This document shows, piece after piece, positions 17,920 to 25,078 of a stretch of 64,000 bases of DNA. The stretch spans positions 310,001 to 374,000 of the forward strand of contig NZ_JBJDSB010000002.1 of the NCBI RefSeq assembly GCF_044987625.1, read 5' to 3'. Source of the stretch: Desulfobaculum sp044987625 (GTDB lineage Bacteria; Desulfobacterota; Desulfovibrionia; Desulfovibrionales; Desulfovibrionaceae). The notes beneath the pieces were generated by a model that worked only from the letters and a program-made list of their open reading frames with translations, ran no database searches and was not told the DNA's origin. How positions within the stretch are numbered: position 1 is the first letter of the stretch; each line of letters starts with the position of its first letter. The position numbers and the translations under genes are program-made.

Positions 17920-17970
17920 CTTTTGCTTTCTTCGTCCTTTCTGTCCCCCCCGATAAGAAGGCACGAAAAA

Positions 17971-17995
17971 AGGCTCTCGATAGAATCGAGAGCCT
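17971..17995 (-). terminator. terminator of second tRNA-Ser
   Basis: An 11-bp perfect stem (AGGCTCTCGAT / ATCGAGAGCCT, 3-base loop) with T-runs on both strands; it lies just downstream of tRNA-Ser copy 2. Confidence 0.88.
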
Positions 17996-18008
17996 TTTGA
18001 TGACGATC

Positions 18009-18098
18009 TGGCGGAGAGGAGAGGATTTGAACCTCCGGTACCTTTCGGTACACACGCTTTCCAGGCGTGCTCCTTAAGCCGGACTCGGACACCTCTCC
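18009..18098 (-). tRNA. tRNA-Ser(GGA), copy 2
   Basis: This copy is identical over all 90 bases to the tRNA at 17370-17459, including the anticodon GGA, the long variable arm and the encoded CCA. Flanks differ, so each copy has its own promoter and terminator. Confidence 0.96.
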
Positions 18099-18111
18099 GC
18101 GTCGGGAAAGA

Positions 18112-18140
18112 CTTCTAAGGAAAAGGGGAGCGCTTTGCAA
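18112..18140 (-). promoter_or_regulatory. promoter of tRNA-Ser copy 2
   Basis: On the minus strand TTGCAA (18140-18135) is followed by a 17-base spacer and TAGAAG (18117-18112), 13 bases before the tRNA 5' end. The same segment can fold as a 10-bp hairpin (18119-18150). Confidence 0.45.
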
Positions 18141-18183
18141 CCCCTTTTCCGGGATTTTTTAAAAAAAGTTGAAAGCCGGGGGC

Positions 18184-18357
18184 TTAGTCGGTCTTGGACG
18201 ATGTGTCATCCTTGGCGGATGGGTCCTTCTTCTTGGGCTGCCAACTGCAGCTGTCCGAAGCGGGGCCTCAACCGTGAATGCCAAGTTTGGGCAAAATCAC
18301 TTTGTTGAGGACAACGAAGACTCCCACGATGAGGAGCAGGGTCCAGAGTGCGTCCAT
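18184..18357 (-). CDS. candidate selenoprotein: 57-residue single-pass membrane protein with in-frame UGA
   Basis: The minus strand encodes MDALWTLLLIVGVFVVLNKV, continuing through LPKLGIHG, then an in-frame UGA (18270-18268, codon 30), then GPASDSCSW, a lysine-rich stretch and a hydrophilic tail ending at TAA. Residues 4-20 form one membrane helix. The UGA would encode selenocysteine seven residues before C37. A stem-loop with the size and spacing of a bacterial SECIS follows the UGA. The ATG has ggagg five bases upstream. The gene is 104 bases downstream of a sugar-aminotransferase gene on the same strand. I do not recognise a named family; the alternative is a nonsense-broken gene, but both halves keep sensible composition. 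Confidence 0.62.
18229..18260 (-). promoter_or_regulatory. candidate bacterial SECIS element
   Basis: Starting 8 bases after the UGA, the RNA can fold CUUC ... GCUGC, loop AGUUG, GCAGC ... GAAG. The apical loop with its GU lies 22-26 bases after the UGA, inside the window used by SelB, and it resembles the E. coli fdhF loop AGGUCU on a GC stem. The resemblance was judged by eye. Confidence 0.5.
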
Positions 18358-18378
18358 AGGTCCTCCGTCTGTTTTGGG

Positions 18379-18398
18379 GCGGCGCGGTATCGCGCCGC
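18379..18398 (-). terminator. hairpin between sugar aminotransferase and selenoprotein genes
   Basis: An 8-bp perfect GC stem (GCGGCGCG / CGCGCCGC, loop of 4). No T-run follows on the minus strand, so read-through into the small gene is possible. Confidence 0.35.
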
Positions 18399-18460
18399 GC
18401 TTTCACAGACTGTATATCCTCCTGATGGCGCGTCAATCCCCCCGGGAGTCAATACGTCCT

Positions 18461-19570
18461 TTACTGGGCGTAGAAGGCCTTGATGGCGTCGCAGACGGTG
18501 CGTACGTCGTCATGGTCCATACCTGGAAAAATGGGCAGGCTGAGGATCTCTCCGGCCATCTTCTCGGTAAGGGCGAGGTCGTCCGTGCGGCAAGGGGCCG
18601 TTCCATCTACGAACAGCTTCTGCTTGTGTCCGGGGATGGGATAGTGAATGCCGGTGCCTATTTCGCGCTCGCGCAGATACTGGATGAGCTCTTCGCGGCG
18701 GGGGGCGCGGATGACGTAGAGATGGTAGACGTGCGTGCAGTCTTCGCGCTCGTGCGGGGTAATGACGGGCGTTCCGGCAAGTTGCGTGTCGTAAATGGCG
18801 GCGATGTCGCGGCGCTGGGCGTTCTCGGTGGCGAGCCTGCCGAGGCGGATGCGCAAAAAGGCGGCCTGCATTTCATCCATGCGGCTGTTGCCGCCTGCTG
18901 TGACGCTTTCGTAGCGGCTTGCTTCGCCGTATTGCTTGAGCAGGCGGATGCGCTGGTCCAGTTCGGCGTCGGCGCAGCAAATGGCGCCGCCGTCACCAAG
19001 GGCGCCAAGATTCTTGGTGGGATAGAAGGAGAATGCCGCGGCATCGCCAATTTGTCCGGCGAGACGGTCCTTGTAGGTGGCGCCATGGGACTGCGCGCAG
19101 TCCTCCAGCAGGGCGACGCCGTTGGCGCGGCAGAGTTCCGCGATGGGGTCCATGTCACAGGACTGTCCGTACAGATGCACGGCCATGACGGCCTTGGTCT
19201 TCTGGGACAGCATGCGCTCTACGCTGGCGGGGGCGAGGGTGTATGTGGCCTCGTCGACCTCGGCGAAGACGGGAACGCCGCCGGTTGCGAGGACGGCGTG
19301 ATAGCAGGGCAGCGCCGTATGCGCGGGCAGGATGACTTCGTCGCCGTTGCCAACGCCAAGGGCGCGCAGGGCGAGGATGAGGGCGTCCGTGCCGTTACCA
19401 ACGGTGATGGCGTGGTCGCGGCTCAGCCAGTGGGCGAGTTCGTTTTCAAAGGCGTCCACCTCCGGGCCCATGAGGTACCAGCCGCGTCCCATGACGCGTT
19501 CGAAGGCTTCGCGCAGGTCGTTTTCAAAGGGCGCGGTCTGCGCCTTAAGGCTATTGAACGGGATTCCCAT
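18461..19570 (-). CDS. DegT/DnrJ/EryC1/StrS-family sugar aminotransferase
   Basis: This 369-residue PLP enzyme belongs to the family that aminates keto-sugars attached to nucleotides, for surface polysaccharide or glycan synthesis. The PLP lysine is K186 in SFYPTKNLGALGDGG. Other family blocks are ITVGNGTDALILALRALG, LPAHTALPCYHAVLATGG and LLEDCAQSHGA. I chose the ATG at 19570 because family members begin near this point (IPFNSL); an in-frame frame extension to 19642 has no ribosome-binding site. No sugar pathway partners are adjacent, so the substrate is unknown. Confidence 0.85.
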   Translation of the reverse strand: MGIPFNSLKAQTAPFENDLREAFERVMGRGWYLMGPEVDAFENELAHWLSRDHAITVGNGTDALILALRALGVGNGDEVILPAHTALPCYHAVLATGGVPVFAEVDEATYTLAPASVERMLSQKTKAVMAVHLYGQSCDMDPIAELCRANGVALLEDCAQSHGATYKDRLAGQIGDAAAFSFYPTKNLGALGDGGAICCADAELDQRIRLLKQYGEASRYESVTAGGNSRMDEMQAAFLRIRLGRLATENAQRRDIAAIYDTQLAGTPVITPHEREDCTHVYHLYVIRAPRREELIQYLREREIGTGIHYPIPGHKQKLFVDGTAPCRTDDLALTEKMAGEILSLPIFPGMDHDDVRTVCDAIKAFYAQ

Positions 19571-19712
19571 TGCTCTAACTCCGCTATGGCGGTTGTGGTT
19601 ATGGTCTGGGGTCTGTGTACCTGCGCGGACGGGCTTTGGCAAATGACGGGGAGCGCCTGCGGGACGAGAGGGCGGATGGTGGGGAAGGAAGGACGCGGTG
19701 GTGAAATGAAAA

Positions 19713-19734
19713 GGGGAGACCTGCCGGCCTCCCC
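19713..19734 (-). terminator. terminator of fabI
   Basis: A 9-bp stem with one mismatch (GGGGAGGCC / GGTCTCCCC on the minus strand, 4-base loop) followed by ttttcattt on the minus strand, 40 bases after the fabI stop. Confidence 0.75.
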
Positions 19735-19774
19735 CCGAGATATGCGGCGCATGCGCGCGGCGGCGACAGACGGA

Positions 19775-20539
19775 CTAGATGCCCATCACGTTGTAGCCAG
19801 CGTCAACATACATCACTTCGCCCGTCGTGCCGGAGCCAAGGTCCGAGGCAAGATACAGGGCGGCGCGGCCCACGTCTTCCTGCGTGACATTGCGGCCGAG
19901 GGGGGCGCGCTCCTCAATGTGGGAGAGGATGGACTTGAAGCCCGAGATGCCGGACGAGGCCAGCGTCTTGATGGGCCCGGCGCTGATGGCGTTGACACGC
20001 ACACCCTTTTTGCCGAGGTCCGAGGCGAGGTAGCGGACGCTGGATTCCAGCGCGGCTTTGGCAACGCCCATGACATTGTAGTTGGTGATGACCTTCTGGG
20101 AGCCGTGATAGGTCATGGTCAACACGGAGCCGTTTTCGCTGAGCATGTCCTCAAAGGCATGACAGACGGCAACGAGGGAGTAGGCCGAAACGTCGAGCGC
20201 CAGCTTAAAGCCGTCGCGCGAGGTGTCGATAAAGCGTCCCTTCAGGTCGTTGCGGTCGGCGTAGGCGACGGAATGGACGATGATGTCCACATCCCCCCAC
20301 TGTTCACGAACGTAGTCCGCAGCGCTTGCCACGGCGGCGTCGTCAGAGAGGTCCGCCTTGATGATGAACTCGCCGCCGAGTTCTTCGTTGATGGGTTCTA
20401 TGCGTTTTTGAACGGCGTCGGATGCGTAGCTGAATGCCAGCCGGGCACCCTGCGCCTTGAATTCCTTGGCCACGGCGTAAGCGATGCTTCGCTGGTTGGC
20501 CACGCCGAAGATGAGAGCCTTTTTCCCTTCAAGCAGCAT
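19775..20539 (-). CDS. fabI: enoyl-[acyl-carrier-protein] reductase (NADH)
   Basis: This short-chain dehydrogenase-family enzyme performs the last reduction in each fatty-acid elongation cycle and is the target of triclosan-type inhibitors. It has 254 residues, as usual. The cofactor loop is IFGVANQRSIAYAVAK, and the catalytic Tyr and Lys lie in TNYNVMGVAKAALE (Y-x6-K). The start has aaggagg a few bases upstream of the ATG at 20539. It is transcribed as a single unit ending at the terminator near 19720. Confidence 0.95.
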   Translation of the reverse strand: MLLEGKKALIFGVANQRSIAYAVAKEFKAQGARLAFSYASDAVQKRIEPINEELGGEFIIKADLSDDAAVASAADYVREQWGDVDIIVHSVAYADRNDLKGRFIDTSRDGFKLALDVSAYSLVAVCHAFEDMLSENGSVLTMTYHGSQKVITNYNVMGVAKAALESSVRYLASDLGKKGVRVNAISAGPIKTLASSGISGFKSILSHIEERAPLGRNVTQEDVGRAALYLASDLGSGTTGEVMYVDAGYNVMGI

Positions 20540-20574
20540 GTGGTTCCTCCTTTTACGGCACCGAACATAAACGT

Positions 20575-20602
20575 GGCCGCCCGGATAAGCAATCGGGCGG
20601 CC
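20575..20602 (-). terminator. hairpin after the flavoprotein gene
   Basis: A 9-bp perfect stem (GGCCGCCCG / CGGGCGGCC, 10-base loop) lies about 100 bases downstream of the flavoprotein stop; only a short, weak T-rich stretch follows. Confidence 0.5.
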
Positions 20603-20702
20603 ATGGGAAACTGCAATTCTTTACGCTATGTGCGTGGCGGCGGCAAGAACCTTTGGGGCGGGAAGGCCCCTTTTGACGCCGCTGCAAGGGATGTGGGTCG
20701 TG

Positions 20703-21869
20703 CTAGGCAAGAGCGGGCTCCTGCCGCGCAGCGATGAATTCCGCCTTGAGGGTGTCCATAAGTTCGCGCACGGAGATGATCTCTTTGATGCGGTGAACAT
20801 TGGCACCGGCAAAGGCGAAGCCGTGCTTGAGCTTGCCCTTTTTGGCATTGGCGAGGGCTACGGCAATGCAGTAGGGGCTTTTGGTATAGTCGCAGGTCTT
20901 GATGCAGTGGAAAGGGCATTTAAAAGGCTTGCGCTTGCCGTTTTCCACGTCATCGATGAACGGGCTGCGGATGGCGCGACCGGGCATGCCCACCGGGCTT
21001 TTGATGATTTTGATGTCATCCTTTGTGGCGTCCACGTAGGCCTGTTTGAAGGCGTGGTCAGCGTCGCATTCGTGGGTGGCAACAAAACGGGTGCCCATCT
21101 GTACTCCCGAGGCGCCACGGTCCAGCATGGCGCTGATGTCCGCGCCGGTATACACGCCGCCTGCGGCGATGACCGGAATATGCGCGCCGTGCTCGTCCTC
21201 GAAGGGCTTGACCGCATCCACAACGTCATCGACGAGATTTTCAACGCGGAACTCGGGATTGTCGAGGTCTTCCGCCTTGAAACCGAGATGGCCGCCAGCC
21301 TTGGGGCCTTCCACAACAAAGCCGTCGGGCAGGTAGTCGAACTTGGCGAGCCATTTTTTGCAGATGACCTTGGCCGCGCGCCCGGAGCTGACAATGGGCA
21401 CAAGGCGGGTCTTGGTCTCGTCCGAGAGGTATTTAGGCAGGTCAAGGGGCAACCCGGCGCCGGAGAAGATGACGTCCGCGCCTTCTTTGATGGAGGTCTT
21501 GACCATGTCGGCGAAGTTGGTGAGGGCAACCATGACGTTGACGCCGATGATGCCGTCCGTCTTTTCACGGGCGGTGCGGATTTCGCGCGCGAGGGCGCGG
21601 CGGTTTGCCTCGTCGGGGTTTTTGGCCAGGTCCGGTTCGTTCTGGCCGATCATGGCCGCGGCAATAACACCGACGCCGCCCTGATTGGCCACTGCCGAAG
21701 CAAGACCGGACAGCGAAATGCCAACGCCCATGCCACCTTGGACAATGGGGATACGCGCCACAAGGTCGCCGATGTGCAGCTCCGGCATTTTGATGTCCGG
21801 AAATTTGATCTCCGGCATCTTCATTTCAGGAACCTTGAACTCGGGCATGCGCAGTTCGGAGATTTTCAT
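20703..21869 (-). CDS. nitronate monooxygenase / FabK-like FMN oxidoreductase with N-terminal MPE-K repeats
   Basis: This 388-residue protein is an FMN-binding TIM barrel of the 2-nitropropane dioxygenase/FabK superfamily. The core begins ARIPIVQGGMGVGIS, and the flavin-site blocks VIFSGAGLPLDLP, VEGPKAGGHLGF, PVIAAGGVYTGADI and GVQMGTRF follow. Near the C-terminus is a cysteine cluster C-x3-C-x3-C-x7-C (CPFHCIKTC...YC). The first ~35 residues form about five imperfect repeats of MPEIK. The start ATG 21869 has aaggag upstream. In anaerobes this family may be a reductase rather than an oxygenase; its closeness to fabI hints at acyl reduction, but that is unproven. Confidence 0.75.
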   Translation of the reverse strand: MKISELRMPEFKVPEMKMPEIKFPDIKMPELHIGDLVARIPIVQGGMGVGISLSGLASAVANQGGVGVIAAAMIGQNEPDLAKNPDEANRRALAREIRTAREKTDGIIGVNVMVALTNFADMVKTSIKEGADVIFSGAGLPLDLPKYLSDETKTRLVPIVSSGRAAKVICKKWLAKFDYLPDGFVVEGPKAGGHLGFKAEDLDNPEFRVENLVDDVVDAVKPFEDEHGAHIPVIAAGGVYTGADISAMLDRGASGVQMGTRFVATHECDADHAFKQAYVDATKDDIKIIKSPVGMPGRAIRSPFIDDVENGKRKPFKCPFHCIKTCDYTKSPYCIAVALANAKKGKLKHGFAFAGANVHRIKEIISVRELMDTLKAEFIAARQEPALA

Positions 21870-22059
21870 GGAACTCCTTCCAGAATTTGTATTGACTAAA
21901 TTGCTTGCGCAACCATCACGGTGTGAAATTAAGTGCGCGCAATGGATGTGCACCGCCGTTATGTACCCCAGCGGCGCTGATGTCAAGGAATGGCGCAGCA
22001 GTGGTGGCGTGGAAGGAGCAAGGCAGCGGTGAAAAAGGCGGGGAATGCCGCAGAGATAA

Positions 22060-22086
22060 ACGGCCCGCAGCGGGGCTGCGGGCCGT
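22060..22086 (-). terminator. terminator of purC
   Basis: A 12-bp perfect stem (ACGGCCCGCAGC / GCTGCGGGCCGT, 3-base loop) with tttatctc following on the minus strand. Confidence 0.88.
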
Positions 22087-22131
22087 AGGAGACTGTGAGG
22101 GCGGACGCGGGGCGTGCCTCCGGCGCGGCGG

Positions 22132-23031
22132 CTAGACCGTGGTAAACGGCTTGCCGGTGAGGTGCTGGTAGGCCTCGGCGTACTTGGCGCCGGTCTTTTC
22201 GATGACTTCGTCGGTCAGCGTGGGCGGCGGCGGAGTCTTGTCCCAGTCCTGCTTGGAAAGCCAGTCGCGCAGGTACTGTTTGTCAAAGCTGGGCTGGGTG
22301 ACGCCGGGGGCGTAGCCCTGCATGGGCCAGAAGCGCGAGGAGTCGGGCGTGAGGACTTCATCAATGAGGGTGAGGTGCCCGTCCACCATGCCGAACTCAA
22401 ATTTGGTGTCCGCAATGAGGATGCCCTTTTCCGCGGCAAAGTCGCGGGCGCGGGAGTAAATCTCCAACGACGTGGTCTGCACCTTGTCCAGCAGGTCGGC
22501 GCCAATGAGGTCACGAGCCTGCGTCAGGGTGATGTTTTCGTCATGCTCGCCAAGCTCGGCCTTGGTGGAGGGGGTGAACAGCGGCTCGGGAAGTTTTTCG
22601 GATTCCTGCAGGCCGTCCGGCAGGGGATAGCCGCAGACGGAGCCTGTGCGCTGGTAGTCCTTCCAGCCGGAGCCGGTGATGTAGCCGCGGACGATGCATT
22701 CGATGGGCAGGGGCTTTGCCTTTTTGACGATGACGGCGCGGCCTTCCAGTTCCTCGGCGTAGGGCGCGAGGGCATCGGGGAAGTCGGCAACATCGGAGGC
22801 GATGAGATGGTTCGGGACGATGTTTTTGAACATCTCCATCCAGAACATGGTGATCTGGTTCAGGATGACGCCCTTGAACGGGATGGGTTCGTTCATGATG
22901 ACGTCAAAGGCGGACATGCGGTCCGTGGTGACGATGAGGAGCCGGTCCTCGGCGAGGTCGTAGATGTCACGTACCTTGCCGCGTGAAGTCAGGGGAAATT
23001 CCTTGATTTGAGTCTCGGTCACGACCTTCAT
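22132..23031 (-). CDS. purC: phosphoribosylaminoimidazole-succinocarboxamide synthase
   Basis: This ATP-dependent ligase joins aspartate to CAIR to form SAICAR in purine synthesis. The 299-residue length is the long (yeast Ade1-like) type rather than the ~240-residue E. coli type. Family blocks are SRGKVRDIYDL, TTDRMSAFDV, ECIVRGYITGSGWKDY, ADTKFEFGM and DEVLTPDSSRFW. I chose the ATG at 23031 because an aaggag lies 8 bases upstream; an in-frame ATG at 23049 overlaps that site. It is a single-gene unit. Confidence 0.95.
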   Translation of the reverse strand: MKVVTETQIKEFPLTSRGKVRDIYDLAEDRLLIVTTDRMSAFDVIMNEPIPFKGVILNQITMFWMEMFKNIVPNHLIASDVADFPDALAPYAEELEGRAVIVKKAKPLPIECIVRGYITGSGWKDYQRTGSVCGYPLPDGLQESEKLPEPLFTPSTKAELGEHDENITLTQARDLIGADLLDKVQTTSLEIYSRARDFAAEKGILIADTKFEFGMVDGHLTLIDEVLTPDSSRFWPMQGYAPGVTQPSFDKQYLRDWLSKQDWDKTPPPPTLTDEVIEKTGAKYAEAYQHLTGKPFTTV

Positions 23032-23222
23032 GGAATCGTTCTCCTTCATAAAGGATATGATGGTTGGCGGTGTGCACTGCATAATAGAAAAAGAAACGGT
23101 TTGGAACCCCCGTTTGTGCAGTGATTTCCGCTTTTGTGCAGGATAGGGAAGAAAAAATGCGGGGCCGGTGCGTTGGGATGCAGGCTCCGCAGGCCGCCGT
23201 ATCTGGTCCGGGCGGCAAAGAG

Positions 23223-23253
23223 AAGCCCCCGCTCATCAGGCGAGCGGGGGCTT
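23223..23253 (-). terminator. terminator of hisD
   Basis: A 12-bp perfect stem (AAGCCCCCGCTC / GAGCGGGGGCTT, 7-base loop) begins 4 bases after the hisD stop codon; tctcttt follows on the minus strand. Confidence 0.85.
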
Positions 23254-23257
23254 GGTA

Positions 23258-24565
23258 TTATTTTGCGAAGCGTTTCTCCACACTGCGCGCGTGGGCTTCC
23301 AACCCTTCAAGGCGCGCAAGGCGGGCGATTTTGTTGCCGTGAGCGGCTGTGAAGCTTGGCTGTGTGGCAATGACGCTGGAGCGCTTGAGGAACGTCTGCA
23401 CCGATAAGGCCGAGGAGAACCGCGCGGTGCCCAGCGTGGGTAGAACGTGGTTCGGTCCGGCGAAATAGTCGCCGACGGGTTCCGGAGCGTGGTGCCCCAT
23501 GAAAATGGCGCCCGCATGGCGGATGCGGCCGAGCAGGGACCACGGATCGTCAACGGCAAGCTCAAGATGCTCGGGAGCGATACGGTTGACGATGTCTGTG
23601 GCGGTTTCGAGGCTGTCACAGGTAATGATGGCGCCCCAGTCCCGCAGGGATTGTGCGGCAATCTCGGTGCGGGGGAGTTCCTGAAGCTGTCTGGACAGGG
23701 CTTCCCGGACGCGCCCGGCAAGGCCTTCGTCCGTCGTGACAAGCACGGCGGAGGCGAGGGCGTCGTGTTCCGCCTGCGACAGCATATCTGCCGCCAGCCA
23801 TTCAGGGTCGGCGGAGGCGTCCGCGAGAATGGTGATTTCGCTCGGTCCGGCAATCATGTCGATACCCACGCGGCCTGTCAGCAGGCGTTTGGCCGTGGTG
23901 ACAAAGATGTTACCCGGTCCGGCGATGACATCAACGGGAGTGATGGTTTGCGTGCCGTGAGCCAGCGCGGCGATACCCCACGCGCTTCCGGCGCGGACGA
24001 TATCCGTAATGCCAAGGATGTGGGCCGTTGCGAGGAGTGTGGGGTTGAGCGTGCCGTCGGGGCGCGGCGGGGACACCACTGTAATATTCTGCACGCCAGC
24101 AACCTGCGCCGGGATGGCGTTCATCAGCAGGCTGGAGATAAGCGGCGTCTGCCCGCCCTGCCCGCCGGGCACATACAGGCCCACACGGTCCACGGGCGTG
24201 ACCATCTGACCAAGGATGGTGCCGTCGGCCTGTGTGGTCCACCAGGAGTTTTCCTTCTGGCGTTCGTGAAAGGCGCGGATGTTGGCGACGGCTTCGCGGA
24301 TGATGGCAAGGTCCTCGGCCGGAACCTCGCGCAGAGCGGCTTCACATTCATGGTGATGCACATGCAGATGCTCGGCGGTGAGGGTGTCGCAGTCGAATTT
24401 GCGTCCATATTCCGCAATGGCTTCGTCGCCACGCTCCCGGACATCGGCAAGGATGTCCAGCACAAGAGCGTCAACGTCGTGTCCGGGATTGTCGCGTCCG
24501 GACAGCCACTGGCGGATACCGTCGAAATCTTCGGGACCGCAATAGGCGATCTTCCGGCAGGGCAT
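23258..24565 (-). CDS. hisD: histidinol dehydrogenase
   Basis: This zinc enzyme carries out the last two oxidations of histidine synthesis, from L-histidinol to histidine with NAD. The 435-residue length fits the family. Visible blocks are RVGLYVPGG, VIAGPGNIFVTTAKR, IDMIAGPSEI, SQAEHDALA, IAPEHLEL, HAGAIFMG and GPNHVLPT, containing the catalytic and zinc-ligand His and Glu residues. I chose the ATG at 24565, preceded by aaggag. An open frame continuing upstream to 25015 reads only low-complexity proline/serine/histidine residues and is rejected. No other his genes are near. Confidence 0.95.
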   Translation of the reverse strand: MPCRKIAYCGPEDFDGIRQWLSGRDNPGHDVDALVLDILADVRERGDEAIAEYGRKFDCDTLTAEHLHVHHHECEAALREVPAEDLAIIREAVANIRAFHERQKENSWWTTQADGTILGQMVTPVDRVGLYVPGGQGGQTPLISSLLMNAIPAQVAGVQNITVVSPPRPDGTLNPTLLATAHILGITDIVRAGSAWGIAALAHGTQTITPVDVIAGPGNIFVTTAKRLLTGRVGIDMIAGPSEITILADASADPEWLAADMLSQAEHDALASAVLVTTDEGLAGRVREALSRQLQELPRTEIAAQSLRDWGAIITCDSLETATDIVNRIAPEHLELAVDDPWSLLGRIRHAGAIFMGHHAPEPVGDYFAGPNHVLPTLGTARFSSALSVQTFLKRSSVIATQPSFTAAHGNKIARLARLEGLEAHARSVEKRFAK

Positions 24566-24659
24566 GATGCATCTCCTTAGGATGGATTGATGAATGTGCG
24601 ACCTGAAAAGCCGCGCCGTTGTAACGTCTGGACAGAGAGATATAGGAGAGAGCCGGGGA

Positions 24660-24990
24660 AAAGTCGAGGGGTGATGTTGTGTGTGGAGGGGGGGGGGAGG
24701 AGAAGGAGAATGGGGAGGTGATGGGAAGCCTTGTGGGGCCGGGGGTGAGTCTGGAGTTTGGAGGGGAGGTATCAGGAGGGAGTTTGGAGGTGTGGGGACG
24801 TGTTGGTGTGTGGGAAGCAGGAAGACAGTGGGGAACGAGGAGGATGAGAGAGCAGGGGAAGGCATCGTGGAGGGCGTTGGGCGGGGAGTATGGAATGGAG
24901 TGGGCAGAAGGGGCAGGAGTTTGGGAGGGCGGCGATGTCTTGGAGCGGTGCGGGGGACTGTGAAGGAAAAGCAGGGGGAATAGAGAATGA
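24660..24990. other. purine-rich low-complexity interval
   Basis: About 330 bases in which the + strand is almost all G and A with scattered T, including a run of ten G at 24688-24697. It lies between the hisD promoter region and the first porin terminator. No gene is recognised; frames through it have highly biased composition. Confidence 0.6.
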
Positions 24991-25022
24991 GAGGGCGCTT
25001 TACTGATACCGACAAAGAAAAA

Positions 25023-25046
25023 GGGCGGGGTCCGAAGACCCCGCCC
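25023..25046 (-). terminator. terminator of porin 1
   Basis: A 10-bp perfect stem (GGGCGGGGTC / GACCCCGCCC, 4-base loop) followed by tttttcttt on the minus strand. Confidence 0.9.
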
Positions 25047-25078
25047 GAGATGGCGTTGGGTAAATCGGCTAAGCCGAT

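Larger units (their letters stand above)
17460..17970. other. interval between the two tRNA-Ser genes
   Basis: About 510 bases without a convincing gene. It holds two members of a dispersed palindromic repeat (17626-17664 and 17879-17919), an extra 9-bp hairpin at 17848-17868 and a run of eight T then nine G near 17743. The promoter of tRNA copy 1 should lie just above 17459, with a possible TTGCCA -35 box, but its -10 box is weak. Confidence 0.5.

Noticed and set aside
18184..18357. Two separate short peptides split by a real UGA stop
   Set aside because: The second half has no start codon or ribosome-binding site of its own, keeps the frame and composition, and follows a SECIS-like stem, so one selenoprotein is the better reading.
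24566..25015. N-terminal extension of hisD by about 150 residues
   Set aside because: The extra part is low-complexity Pro/Ser/His/Thr from the purine-rich tract; family start and ribosome-binding site are at 24565.
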